A DNA stretch of 64,000 bases from Marinibacterium sp050389775 (GTDB lineage: Bacteria; Pseudomonadota; Alphaproteobacteria; Rhodobacterales; Rhodobacteraceae): NCBI RefSeq assembly GCF_050389775.1, contig NZ_CP177153.1, forward strand, positions 4,891 through 68,890, given 5' to 3'. The translations under genes were made by a program, and so were the position numbers. Below are positions 1 through 8,896 of the stretch, in pieces. Numbering within the stretch: position 1 is the first letter of the stretch; each line of letters begins with the position of its first letter. A model generated the notes under the pieces. It was not told the DNA's origin, ran no database searches, and saw only the letters and a program-made list of their open reading frames with translations.

Positions 1-384
1 ATCCGGCACATCGATCAGGCCCTGGCCTCCGCTCAGCCAGATGCCGATGACCGGCTGGTGGCGCCAGATCGGCACCAGCCGCCCGGCCGTGTTGGCCCCG
101 TTGCCCCCCGCCACGCCCATGACCGTTTCCCGGCCCGGTTCCGGGCCTGCCTCCTGGGCCCGCAGCCCGGCCACGGGCAGGCAGAGACCGGCCAGCAGGG
201 CCATGATGCCCAGGCGCGCCAGCAGGGGCGCGACGCCCAGGCGCGCCAGCAGGGGCGCGACACCGGAACAGGCCAGGCCGCCCGGGATTTGGATCGGCAA
301 TTGGCCCGGGAAACGGATCGGGGACCGGAAAAGCGGGCGGATCGGACGGGCCCGGCGGTCGGGGGGGGCGGGTCTGTCTGTCAT
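1..384 (-). CDS. Predicted exported protein, 5' part only (runs off the left edge)
   Basis: This reading frame begins at an ATG at 384 on the minus strand and stays open for 128 codons to the edge, so only the N-terminal part is seen. The first 60 or so residues are rich in Arg and Pro. A hydrophobic Leu/Ala stretch ending in LPVAGLRAQE follows, which looks like a signal peptide with cleavage after the Ala of LRA. The mature part contains GVAGGNGANTAGRLVPIW and then GIWLSGGQGLIDVPD. A second in-frame ATG at 204 would give a short, ordinary signal peptide and may be the true start. The hydrophobic region contains a tandem 9-residue duplication. I do not recognise the family; secretion is inferred from the signal-like N-terminus only. 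Confidence 0.5.
   Translation of the reverse strand, partial: MTDRPAPPDRRARPIRPLFRSPIRFPGQLPIQIPGGLACSGVAPLLARLGVAPLLARLGIMALLAGLCLPVAGLRAQEAGPEPGRETVMGVAGGNGANTAGRLVPIWRHQPVIGIWLSGGQGLIDVPD
211..264. repeat. Tandem duplication of 27 bp in a signal-peptide region
   Basis: Two head-to-tail 27-bp copies (211-237 and 238-264) differ at one base. They encode the residues GVAPLLARL twice in the left-edge minus-strand gene. Because 27 is a multiple of three the frame is kept. If translation starts at the downstream ATG (204), the repeat is untranslated leader. Confidence 0.85.
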
Positions 385-837
385 GGTCCGGCTGCCGGCT
401 CCGTCTTGTCCTGTCCCGGCCATCCCGGTCCTGTCCCTGCGCCGGGCCTGTCCCGCCGGTCCCGCCGGTGCGGGCCTGGCCAGGTGTTCTGCCCCCGGGC
501 GCGGGGCCGATCTTGCCCCGCGCTCCGCGGGGCTGCAATGGCGCGTCCCGGGGCGCGGGCGGCCGCTCGGCAATCCCTTGCCTTCGGCCCCATCCGAACC
601 CGCCCGAACCCGCCTAAACCCGGCGCTGTCCCCGCCCGCGCCGGCCTGGCGCATGTTTCGGGTAATCCATCTTATGTTGCATTTATTCCGTGCCGGCCCG
701 CATCCGGCGCACCGGTGCCGCATTCTTCACCGGCGGAAAGAGGCCGGCCCCCCGCCCGGGGCACAACCCGGTTGGCGCGCCCCCCACGACGGGCTAAGAC
801 AAGGTGCGTTTTACATATTTCTCAGGGAGCGGGCTCC
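385..837. other. Divergent intergenic region
   Basis: This is a GC-rich spacer between the left-edge minus-strand gene and the plus-strand sulfotransferase gene at 838. The only AT-richer patch is about 655-690, the likeliest place for the promoter of the 838 gene, but no clear -35/-10 pair was identified. No RNA gene or other conserved structure was seen. Confidence 0.5.
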
Positions 838-1659
838 GTGGCCGTCGATTTCATCTTCCTCCTGTCGCCGAACAATTCCGGCACCACGATCATCGGTCAG
901 TATCTTCAGGGCCAGACCGGTGGCTACCTGCCGCCCTTCGGAAACCACGAAGGCCAGATGGCCCCCGCCGTGCGCGACGCCATGCGCAGCAAGCCCTGGG
1001 ATCCCGACCACAAGCTCGACTGGGCCTGGATCCGGGACGAATGGACCAAGCTGGCCGAAGAGGCCGGCCAGTCGCTGTTCATCGAATGCTCGCCGCCCAA
1101 CCTGCTGCATGTCGATGCCATCCGCGAGGCCTTCGGCGACCGGGCCCGCTGCCTGTTCTCGATCACCAGCCCCTATGCCTATATCTCGTCCTGCCTCTAC
1201 AATTATTCCTTCCCGCCGATGGCCGCCCACAAGATGGGCAAGCGCGCGCGGGAATGGGTGTTCAAGGCCGAGACCCAGCGCCGGTTCATCGAGCAATTCC
1301 CCGACATCCCGCGCATCCGCTACGAGGATTTCTGCGCCGATCCCACCATCGTCAACCAGGCGCTGGACCTGGACACCGTCACGGCCACCGACCTGCGGGG
1401 CAAGGCCAACGAGGCGATCACCGAGATCGTCGAGCTGTCGGCCCGGCAATTCGCCTTCCTGACCTTCGCGGAATGGGACCGGGTCAACGGCGTGCTGGCC
1501 CAGCATGAAGACCTGCTGGATTTCTTCGGCTACACGCTGCGCCCGGGCCGCGAGCTGCTGACCCAGGCTGCCGGCGATCCCGCGCTGATGCATGCCGGCA
1601 TCCTGCGCCGGACCCGCTGGGACATGCGCAAGTCGCAGAAGAAGGCCGCCGCGGGCTGA
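838..1659 (+). CDS. Sulfotransferase-like P-loop protein
   Basis: This 273-aa protein starts at a GTG preceded by an AGGGAG ribosome site 9 bases upstream; longer in-frame openings upstream have no such signal. Residues 9-20 (LSPNNSGTTIIG) fit the 5'-phosphosulfate-binding loop that begins sulfotransferase folds. ITSPYAYISS (109-118) sits where the 3'-phosphate-binding segment lies, although the usual Arg is missing. The family moves a sulfo group from PAPS to a hydroxyl or amine, here presumably of a glycan. It stands alone, facing the RTX gene. The loop is atypical (NNSGTT instead of KTAGTS), so a related kinase-like role is possible. It is one of eleven such proteins in the window. Confidence 0.65.
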   Translation: MAVDFIFLLSPNNSGTTIIGQYLQGQTGGYLPPFGNHEGQMAPAVRDAMRSKPWDPDHKLDWAWIRDEWTKLAEEAGQSLFIECSPPNLLHVDAIREAFGDRARCLFSITSPYAYISSCLYNYSFPPMAAHKMGKRAREWVFKAETQRRFIEQFPDIPRIRYEDFCADPTIVNQALDLDTVTATDLRGKANEAITEIVELSARQFAFLTFAEWDRVNGVLAQHEDLLDFFGYTLRPGRELLTQAAGDPALMHAGILRRTRWDMRKSQKKAAAG

Positions 1660-2014
1660 TCACCGGCGGCGCGGCGCGGGCCATCCCGGCCCCGCGCCGC
1701 CCTGACCCGGCCCTCTCCCGCGATCCGGCCCGCCGGCATCCGACTCGCCGGCATCCGACCCCCGCCCCATCCGGCCCCCGCCCCTGATCCCTGACAGGCC
1801 CCGCCGGCGGCCCTGACCCGCCAGTCCTGCCCTGTCGTCCGGCCCGCCCGCTCACCGCGCCCTGGCAGGCCCGTCTCGCCAATTCGTCGCAAAACCGACC
1901 GAAGCGCCGCGGCGCTGCCACATTGGTGCGCCGGTTTTCTCCGCCCCCCTGCCTGATCTTCTGCGCACCGGCCCGGTGGGGGCCGCCCGCAGACCGATAC
2001 AGAGGGTGAGTGAC
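1660..2014. other. Intergenic region upstream of the RTX gene
   Basis: This 355-bp C-rich spacer has a short direct repeat of CCGGCATCCGAC near 1733-1760 and no recognisable promoter pair. The Shine-Dalgarno for the next gene (GAGGGTGAG) is at its right end. Confidence 0.5.
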
Positions 2015-4468
2015 ATGGCCGAGATGCGCTATGTGGCGACGCTGGGGACCGACCTGGCGGCGACCGGAGCCGTGAGTGATCTTGATATCCTGTGGACCGA
2101 GGCCGGTCCGGTGCTCTACGCGACCTGCGAGGTCACCGGCACGATCACGGCCTATGACCTGTCGGGCGGGGATGCCCCGGCGGCGATGGACAGCCAGGCC
2201 CTGCCCGGCCAGATCGACGACCTCGGCACGCTGGAGGTCGAGCTGATCCAGTTCGGCGACACGACCCAGGCGGTTGTCCTGTCGGGCGGCCCGGCCGGCC
2301 TGCCGGCCTATGCCCTGACCGACAGCGGCAGCATCGGCGGGCGCAGCGATCTCGAGGCCAGCGGGCTGGGCGGCCCGATCCATGCCAGCGCGACCCTGAC
2401 CCTGGGCGACACGGCCTATCTCTTTGCGGCGACCGAAACGCCGGGCCAGCTGGGCACCTATCGCATCGAGACCGACGGCAGCCTGGCCCTGGTGCGCGGG
2501 CCGAGCGCCCCGACGGGCAAGCCCGGGGACATCGCGGCCATGGTTGCCGTGACCGACGGCGGCAAGGGCTGGCTGGTGCTGGCCTCGGCCCTCGACGACA
2601 CGTTGCAATGCTACCGGATGAACGGCGACGGCAGCCTGAAACAGGTCGACAGCCTCGGCGCGGCCGACGGGCTGGGCGTCAACCTGCCCTCGGTGCTGGC
2701 CAGCGTCACCCTGGACGGCCGGGCCTTTGTCCTGGCCGGGGCGGCCGGGTCGTCCTCGCTCAGCGTCATTGCCCTGGACGACGGGGTGATGACGGCCACC
2801 GATCACCTGGTCGACAGCCTGGACACGCGGTTCCAGGGCCTGGGCAGCCTGGCCACGGCCATGGCCGGCGACCGGGCCTATGTGCTGGCCGCCGGCGGCG
2901 ATGACGGGGTGACGCTGATGACCCTGCTGCCCACCGGCCGGCTGGTCGTGCTGGACACGATCGCCGACAGCCTGGAGATGGGGCTCGACAATGTCGAAAG
3001 CCTGGCCATGACGGCCAATGGCGGGGTGCTCGACATCTTCGTGGGCTCGGCCAGCGAAGGCGGGGTGACCCGGCTGGCCTGGGACCTGGGCCCGGCCGGC
3101 GAGACCCTGCAGGCCGGGGCGTCGGGGGGCACGCTGAGCGGCGGGACCGGGGCCGACATGCTGGTCGGGGGCCGGGGCGACGACACCCTGCAGGGCGGCG
3201 ATGGCGATGACATCCTGGCCGGGGGCGCCGGGGCCGACCAGTTCCGCGGCGGCGCGGGGGCGGATCTCTTCGTGCTCGATGCCGGCGACGGCGTGCTGGA
3301 CAAGATCCTGGATTTCGAGGCCGGGACCGACCGGCTGGACCTGTCGGGCTGGGCCATGCTGCGCGGGCCGGACCAGGTCAGCTTTACCCAGCTGTCCAAC
3401 GGCATCCAGCTGGGCTTTGCCGAGGAGACGCTGAAGATCCTGTCGGCCAACGGCAAGGCCCTGTCCGAGGACGACATCCGCGCGGCGATGGTTGCCGGCA
3501 GCCTGACCCATGCCCCGGTGGGCAACATCGTCGAGGGCAAGACCCTGGTGGGCACCGACGGGGCCGACGTGCTGCAGGGCGGCAAGGGCGACGACATCCT
3601 GCAGGGGCTGGACGGGGGCGACACGCTGATCGGCGGGGCGGGGATCGACACGGCGGTCTATTCCGAGAGCACCGGCCAGCTGGTCGTCGACATGAAGGAC
3701 CCCTCGCAGAACAAGGGCGTGGCCGCGGGCGATACCTATGACGGGATCGAGAACCTGGTGGGCAGCGACGGGCGCGACATCTTCAAGGGCACCACCGAGG
3801 ACAATTTCATCTCGGGGGGCAACAACAAGGATTCACTGGTCGGGCGCAAGGGCGACGACCGGCTGGACGGCGGGGCCGACAACGACCTGCTGGAAGGCGG
3901 GCCGGGGGCCGACACGCTGATCGGGGGCACCGGGTCGGACCGGGCGATGTACAAGCGGGCGACCGACCCGCTGACCATCGACCTGGCCAATGCCGGGCGC
4001 AACACCGGCGAGGCGGCGGGCGACAGCTATGTCGACATCGAGGAAATGGTCGGCGGCCGGGCGGATGATTTCGTCTGGGGCGACGGGGCGGCCAACCGGC
4101 TCTGGGGCCGCGAGGGCAATGACGAGATCCACGGCCGGGCCGGCGATGACGAGATCTACGGCGGCCATGGCGACGACGTGCTGCACGGCGGGGCGGGCAA
4201 CGACATCCTGACCGGCGGGGGCAACCACGACAGTTTCGTCTTCGACGGCGGCCATGACGTGATCACCGATTTCCGCCCGGGCATCGAGGAAATCCACCTG
4301 GATGCGGCGGCGCTCTGGTCGGGCACGCTGAGCACGGCCAAAATCGTCAGCCGCTTTGCCGAGGTCACCGACACCGGCGTGCGGCTCGATTTCGACACCG
4401 GCGCCTCGCTGCTGATCGAAGGGCTGACGACAACCGGCGGGTTGTCCGGGGATCTCTTTCTTCTGTGA
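2015..4468 (+). CDS. RTX (hemolysin-type calcium-binding repeat) secreted protein
   Basis: This is an 817-aa protein; the ATG at 2015 follows GAGGGTGAG at good spacing. The N-terminal half (about 1-365) is a series of repeated beta-rich segments with VLYAT, YLFAAT, AFVLAG and AYVLAAG blades, resembling a beta-propeller. Several blocks of nonapeptide RTX repeats follow at about residues 370-420, 510-545, 590-645 and 680-745 (GGxGxDxLxGGxGDD type). Each is interleaved with an FxxGxxxDxIxDF-type segment. Such repeats bind calcium outside the cell, and such proteins usually leave by a type I secretion system using an uncleaved C-terminal signal. No ABC/HlyD/TolC set is present here, so an exporter elsewhere is implied. 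A matrix or adhesion role fits the neighbouring polysaccharide genes, but this is inference. Confidence 0.88.
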   Translation: MAEMRYVATLGTDLAATGAVSDLDILWTEAGPVLYATCEVTGTITAYDLSGGDAPAAMDSQALPGQIDDLGTLEVELIQFGDTTQAVVLSGGPAGLPAYALTDSGSIGGRSDLEASGLGGPIHASATLTLGDTAYLFAATETPGQLGTYRIETDGSLALVRGPSAPTGKPGDIAAMVAVTDGGKGWLVLASALDDTLQCYRMNGDGSLKQVDSLGAADGLGVNLPSVLASVTLDGRAFVLAGAAGSSSLSVIALDDGVMTATDHLVDSLDTRFQGLGSLATAMAGDRAYVLAAGGDDGVTLMTLLPTGRLVVLDTIADSLEMGLDNVESLAMTANGGVLDIFVGSASEGGVTRLAWDLGPAGETLQAGASGGTLSGGTGADMLVGGRGDDTLQGGDGDDILAGGAGADQFRGGAGADLFVLDAGDGVLDKILDFEAGTDRLDLSGWAMLRGPDQVSFTQLSNGIQLGFAEETLKILSANGKALSEDDIRAAMVAGSLTHAPVGNIVEGKTLVGTDGADVLQGGKGDDILQGLDGGDTLIGGAGIDTAVYSESTGQLVVDMKDPSQNKGVAAGDTYDGIENLVGSDGRDIFKGTTEDNFISGGNNKDSLVGRKGDDRLDGGADNDLLEGGPGADTLIGGTGSDRAMYKRATDPLTIDLANAGRNTGEAAGDSYVDIEEMVGGRADDFVWGDGAANRLWGREGNDEIHGRAGDDEIYGGHGDDVLHGGAGNDILTGGGNHDSFVFDGGHDVITDFRPGIEEIHLDAAALWSGTLSTAKIVSRFAEVTDTGVRLDFDTGASLLIEGLTTTGGLSGDLFLL

Positions 4469-4486
4469 GATCCGCGCCCCCGGGCC

Positions 4487-4627
4487 GGCGTCCGGCCGGA
4501 TATTTATGAAGAGAAAGAAGCAAAAGGCCGGTGACAGGCACCACCCGCGCCGCCGGGGCCCGACGTGCTGCTTCTTTCTCTTTCCAAGTATCCGGCCCTG
4601 TCCCCGCCACGGGCCGTGGTCCCGGGG
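4487..4627. repeat. Dispersed 140-bp repeat, copy 1 (inverted-repeat element)
   Basis: The element lies between the 3' ends of the convergent RTX and sulfotransferase genes. The left arm at 4498-4522 carries GAAGAGAAAGAAGCA and the right arm at 4566-4593 carries its inverse, TGCTTCTTTCTCTTTCC. The arms could form a long imperfect stem over a loop of about 45 bases. The whole block is nearly identical to 9068-9202, and single arms recur elsewhere. A two-way terminator is plausible because of the convergent setting. Confidence 0.85.
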
Positions 4628-4636
4628 ATCAGGCGA

Positions 4637-5446
4637 TCACATCGCCACGCCCAGCCGGTTCATCAGCTCCAGGTCGGCCTCGGCAAAGGCTTCCAGCGCC
4701 GCGCGGCCCTTGTCGGTAGCCATGCGGTTGAGCAGCTTGGGCCAGCGGCTCTGCTCGCGGGCCATGGGCCCGGCATTGGCATAGGTCCCGGCGACCGAGA
4801 TCTTGGCCCCGAAGCGCTCGGCGATGTCGCGCTCGAGCCCGGCCAGGTCCGAGATCGGGTAGATCCGGTCGATCTGGCCGGCATTGGCCAGCGCCCGGTC
4901 GAGCCGGGCCTGGCGGTCCAGGGTCTTCAGCTCGGGCCGGCCGCGCATCTTCCGCGTGGCCAGGTAGGACGTGTAGAAATTGTCGTAATGGTCGAGGATG
5001 AAGATGTTGAAATTCTCCGGCCCGCCAAAGAAGTAATCCTCGGCCGAGCGCTGCAGGATCAGCTTCTTGCCATAGTTCTGGGGCAGGTTCAGCGCCGCCG
5101 CATCCAGGGCCTCGGCTTCCTTGAGCAGGAAGAAATAGAACGACGCGATCCGTTCGCGCGGGTCGCGCAGCACGGTGAAGGTGAACCGGTCCCCGGGCAG
5201 GGCGTCGATCTCGGTCCAGTCGATATGGCCGGAATAGAGCGCATGGCCCGCGGGCATCTGGCGGGCGCCGCCCTGGGCCTGGGTATGGGTGCGGATCGGG
5301 CTGACATGGGACTTGCCCACCATCGTGGCCAGGGCATGGTGGATGGTCTGGCCCGCGGTCTTGGGAATGTGCAGGAAGACGATCGGCGAACGGGCGGCCA
5401 GCGCGGCGCCATCAACCGCCGGGCTCTGGGAAGGGGTCCTGGACAT
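4637..5446 (-). CDS. Sulfotransferase family protein
   Basis: This is a 269-aa protein. The ATG at 5446 is preceded by GGAGA at 6 bases; an upstream ATG at 5560 lacks this and adds an Arg-rich tail. HIPKTAGQTIHHAL (26-39) is the 5'-phosphosulfate loop and VLRDPRERIASFYFF (92-106) is the 3'-phosphate-binding segment. Both are classical for PAPS-dependent carbohydrate sulfotransferases of the heparan 2-O / Sulfotransfer_2 type. It lies 85 bp downstream of the acetyltransferase gene on the same strand, at the end of the rhamnose/glycosyltransferase run, so it probably modifies the same glycan in the cytoplasm. The acceptor cannot be read from the sequence. Confidence 0.85.
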   Translation of the reverse strand: MSRTPSQSPAVDGAALAARSPIVFLHIPKTAGQTIHHALATMVGKSHVSPIRTHTQAQGGARQMPAGHALYSGHIDWTEIDALPGDRFTFTVLRDPRERIASFYFFLLKEAEALDAAALNLPQNYGKKLILQRSAEDYFFGGPENFNIFILDHYDNFYTSYLATRKMRGRPELKTLDRQARLDRALANAGQIDRIYPISDLAGLERDIAERFGAKISVAGTYANAGPMAREQSRWPKLLNRMATDKGRAALEAFAEADLELMNRLGVAM

Positions 5447-5531
5447 GGTCTCTCCGAAGGTTGCGCGCGCGGCGGACAGGCGCCGGGACAGGGAACGGGG
5501 GTGAAGGGAACGACGCATCGGGCGGGCGGGG

Positions 5532-6260
5532 TCAGCCGCCCCCGCGCAGGTCGAAGACATCGGGTTCGAATTCCGGCACGTCGTTCATGCCCAGCACGGC
5601 CGGGATGAACTGGTGCGGCTTGGACGGGTCCAGGTGGGTCAGCTGCCAGGGCGCAAAGCGCCACCAGCGCGAGCGCAGCATGCCCGAGATGATGCTGGGA
5701 TCGATCCGCCAGCGCTTGATCGTCGCCGGGTTGCCCGCGACCACCGCATAGGCCGGCACGTCCTTGGTCACCACGGCATTGGCCGCGACCACCGCGCCGT
5801 GGTGGATGGTCACCCCGGCGGCGATATAGGCGCCATGGCCGATCCAGACATCATTGCCGATGGTCGTGATCTTCACCTTGGTCGGCGGGCCGTCGAAGCT
5901 GAACTTGTAATCGTGGTATTCCCGCGCGCCCTTGAACCCGTTGCCCAGCCCGAACAGCTGGTCGCCCAGGTAGAAGGCCGGCGAGGTCGACACCCAGGTC
6001 ATCGGGTGGTTCTGGCGGCCGATCTGGACATCCTCGCCGAACGAGCAATAGCGCCCGATCCGCGCGGCAAAGCAATAGCCCGAGACCTGGTAGGAAAACG
6101 CTCCCAGCTCGATCGAATGCTCGTAATTGGTCCATTTCAGGCTGCCCGGCGCTTCCAGCACCGTGTGGCGGGGCAGCGCCACCTGGGGCTGCGGCCCGCG
6201 GGGCAGAACCTCGATCCCGGCCTGTTCCAGCCGCTTTATCGGAATGCTGATCTTGCTCAT
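5532..6260 (-). CDS. Hexapeptide-repeat acetyltransferase (CatB/xenobiotic acetyltransferase type)
   Basis: This is a 242-aa protein. Its ATG overlaps the stop of the preceding glycosyltransferase gene (ATGA), implying coupled translation. Left-handed beta-helix repeats are clear in IGNDVWIGHGAYIAAGV (134-150) and VVAANAVVTKDVPAYAVVAG (157-176). GRQNHP (81-86) contains the His at 85 that is catalytic in this family. The family transfers acetyl from acetyl-CoA to a hydroxyl or amino group of a sugar or drug. In this setting O-acetylation of the polysaccharide is likely. The end NPATIKRWR is typical of the CatB-like subgroup. Substrate identity is inferred from context. Confidence 0.85.
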   Translation of the reverse strand: MSKISIPIKRLEQAGIEVLPRGPQPQVALPRHTVLEAPGSLKWTNYEHSIELGAFSYQVSGYCFAARIGRYCSFGEDVQIGRQNHPMTWVSTSPAFYLGDQLFGLGNGFKGAREYHDYKFSFDGPPTKVKITTIGNDVWIGHGAYIAAGVTIHHGAVVAANAVVTKDVPAYAVVAGNPATIKRWRIDPSIISGMLRSRWWRFAPWQLTHLDPSKPHQFIPAVLGMNDVPEFEPDVFDLRGGG

Positions 6261-8896
6261 GATGCGTCGGCCTTGCGCAGGCCCGCGCCGCCGGCCGGAA
6301 CGGTCAGCGGTTCGGTCTGCGGCTCGGTTCCTCCTGTGGTGCCGTCCGGGGTGCCACCGCCCTGCCCGGCCAGCCCGGTCTCGCCGCGCAGGGTGTTCAG
6401 CACGTGGCTGGCCAGCGGGCTGTCGGCGTCGAAATGGATCGGCCGGCCGTTGTCGGCCCGGGCCACCGCCGCGCCCTGGGCGCCGATGTAGAAGGCATAG
6501 ACCGGCAGGCCCGTGGCCAGGGCCTCGTGGGTGGTGAAGGAAAAGGTCTCGGGCCAGATCGAGGGGATCAGCCATTCGGTGATGTCGTAGCGCGCGACCA
6601 GCTCGGGCAGTTCCTCGATGCCGTAATCGCCGTGCACGGTGACATTGGACGGCGGGGTATAGGCCGGATCGACATTGCCCACGACGACCAGCTCCATGGT
6701 CTTGTCCGGCTCGACCAGCCGGCCCAGCTCGGCCACCACGGCCGCGCCTTTCTGGAAACCGATGTTGCCCAGCACGCCGATGGTGCGCACCGCCGTGTCG
6801 GGCCGGGGGATGACCGGCACGTCGACCAGCATGGCATGGGGCCGCTTGACCAGCTTGTCGGCATGGGCCGGGTAGACCTGGGCCACCTGGGCATAGCTGT
6901 CGTCGGAAAACACCACGATCTCGGTCGCGGCGGCCATCATCCGGCCCCAGGCCGCGCGCCAGCCGGCCAGGCCGATCAGGTCGCCATTGGGCCGCATCAC
7001 GCTGTGGGCCGGGTCGTCGCGCAGCTCGACCACCGGCCCGCGATAGCGCCCGTCCTCGTCCAGCAGGGTATAGGACGGGGTCAGCGGGAAGAAATCGTGG
7101 AACAGCACTTCGAACGTGTCATCCGCGCCCGGCAGGTCGAGCAGGAATTCCGGCAGCACGGCCGGATCCGGGTCGCCCACGGCACAGGAATAGACCACGT
7201 GGCGCCGGGTGATCGGTTCGAGCAGGCGCAGGACAAAGGCCCAGTCGTCGGTCATGCCGGCCACCCGGCCGGACGCCGAGACGACCTCGAGCTGCCAGCG
7301 CGACGGCCCGCCGACGCGGATCACGACCGACGGCCGGCCGCGGTCGAGATCGGCCTCGATCCGGCGTTCGAGGTATTTCTCGGCCCCGCCGCCCAGCGAA
7401 TGGGCGATGTAGATCGGAAAGCCGGTCTCTTCATCGGCCTCGCCCGGCCGGCTCATGGCCCAGGCAATGGCCAGCCCGACCCGGGCGGTGACCAGCGGAT
7501 CGGCGGCGATGAAGGTCTGGACCTCCATGTCGTAGGGCGGATAGCGCCGGGCGATCGTCTCGTTGTTCTTCTTGACCAGGCGCAGCTTTTCCTCGGACCC
7601 GAAGCTTTCGCCACCGCGGTGTTCGACGAAAAGCCCGGGCAGGCCCAGGTGCCGGCCGCCCAGGCGGCGGATCTTCTGGCACCAGTCGACCTCTTCGCCA
7701 TAGCCCCGGCCGAAGGAGGTATCGAATTCCGGCTCGCGGGCCAGGAAGTCGATGTTCATGGCCATGCAGAACCCCACGCCCGTGGGCACCAGCGACAGCG
7801 TGGCCTCGGGGTTGAAACGCTGGGCCAGCGCATCCATCGCATCGCCCTGGCCCGGTTCGATCACCGTGCGCTCGCAGATCACCGGGACCGAGAAGATCTC
7901 GGCATCGTTCGACATCGGCGTGACCGTGGCCACGTCGTCATGCATCAGCATCGGGCGCAGCATGCGGCTGGCCCAGCGTTCGGGCACGAAGGCATCCGAG
8001 TTCAGCAGCAGCACGTGGTTGCCCCGGGTCAGGGCCTCGGCGAAGCCGCGGTTGACCGAGGCGATGAACCCGCGGTTTTCCTCGTTGAGCAGCAAGGTGA
8101 TGCGGCCGGGGGTCTCGGCCTCCTGGCGGGCGACCCAATCGGTCAGCCAGGGCCGGACCTGGGCATCCGACGAGCAATCCTCGATCACCACCAGGTGCCA
8201 GGGCAGATCGGTGTTGCGCAACACCCGGTCCAGCACTTCGGGCAGCAGCGAGAAGGCATTGTAGACCGGCAGGACGATGGTCACCGGGGCCGGGTCGGGC
8301 CATTCGGCGGGCCAGCGCGGATCCTCGAAGATCAGCGATTCCATCGGCGCGGCCTCGGGCCGGGTTTCCAGGCCGAGGATGCGCTTGACCTCGGCCCGCG
8401 AGGCCGGGTCGCCGTGGCGCAGGGCGCGGATGGCATGGGGCGCGGCGCGTGTCACGGCGCCGAGAAAGCGCAGGAACAGGAACAGGCTGTTGCGTTTCAG
8501 GCGCAGCCGGCTGATCGGGGCGCAATGGTGCTCGATCTTCTGGGGGCCGACCTCGGCGACCAGGGTGAAACGGCTGTTGCCGTAGGGCTGGGTCAGCTCA
8601 AAGCCCACCCGGGGGCTGATCTTGTGCACCTCGGCCACGTCGGTGCGCAGGATGTCCGGCCGGGTGACGGCATTGCCCAGGGCCGAGACCAGGGTGATGC
8701 GCTCGGCGGTGGTCCAGCCGTAGAACGTCACCTTGTCGCCCTGCATGACGACCCGGTCGACATGGCCGGTCAGGCGACCGGTATCGAGTTTCCTGGTTTT
8801 CGGATCGCTGAAGGCCCCGAAGGAAAAGCCCGTCACGACCAGGTGCCGGTGCTGCCGGGCATACCGCCGGAACAGGCCAAGCAATCTTCTGAACAC
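6257..8896 (-). CDS. Two-domain glycosyltransferase (GT2 domain plus GT4-like domain)
   Basis: This 879-aa protein starts at GTG 8896 with GGGAG about 10 bases upstream. The N-terminal 190 residues form an uncharacterised region (TGHVDRVVMQGDKVTFYGW). A GT2 (GT-A fold) domain starts at VTIVLPVYNAF (205-215), with the nucleotide-binding motif in LLLNSDAFVP near 305. The C-terminal 350 residues resemble a GT4 (GT-B) enzyme: TIGVLGNIGFQKGAAVV, then PSIWPETFSFTTHEALATGLPV, the donor-binding E-x7-E region. The protein may add two sugars in sequence. It is the first member of a coupled trio with the acetyltransferase and sulfotransferase genes, set between two copies of the long dispersed repeat. 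Linkage and sugars are unknown. Confidence 0.85.
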   Translation of the reverse strand: MFRRLLGLFRRYARQHRHLVVTGFSFGAFSDPKTRKLDTGRLTGHVDRVVMQGDKVTFYGWTTAERITLVSALGNAVTRPDILRTDVAEVHKISPRVGFELTQPYGNSRFTLVAEVGPQKIEHHCAPISRLRLKRNSLFLFLRFLGAVTRAAPHAIRALRHGDPASRAEVKRILGLETRPEAAPMESLIFEDPRWPAEWPDPAPVTIVLPVYNAFSLLPEVLDRVLRNTDLPWHLVVIEDCSSDAQVRPWLTDWVARQEAETPGRITLLLNEENRGFIASVNRGFAEALTRGNHVLLLNSDAFVPERWASRMLRPMLMHDDVATVTPMSNDAEIFSVPVICERTVIEPGQGDAMDALAQRFNPEATLSLVPTGVGFCMAMNIDFLAREPEFDTSFGRGYGEEVDWCQKIRRLGGRHLGLPGLFVEHRGGESFGSEEKLRLVKKNNETIARRYPPYDMEVQTFIAADPLVTARVGLAIAWAMSRPGEADEETGFPIYIAHSLGGGAEKYLERRIEADLDRGRPSVVIRVGGPSRWQLEVVSASGRVAGMTDDWAFVLRLLEPITRRHVVYSCAVGDPDPAVLPEFLLDLPGADDTFEVLFHDFFPLTPSYTLLDEDGRYRGPVVELRDDPAHSVMRPNGDLIGLAGWRAAWGRMMAAATEIVVFSDDSYAQVAQVYPAHADKLVKRPHAMLVDVPVIPRPDTAVRTIGVLGNIGFQKGAAVVAELGRLVEPDKTMELVVVGNVDPAYTPPSNVTVHGDYGIEELPELVARYDITEWLIPSIWPETFSFTTHEALATGLPVYAFYIGAQGAAVARADNGRPIHFDADSPLASHVLNTLRGETGLAGQGGGTPDGTTGGTEPQTEPLTVPAGGAGLRKADAS

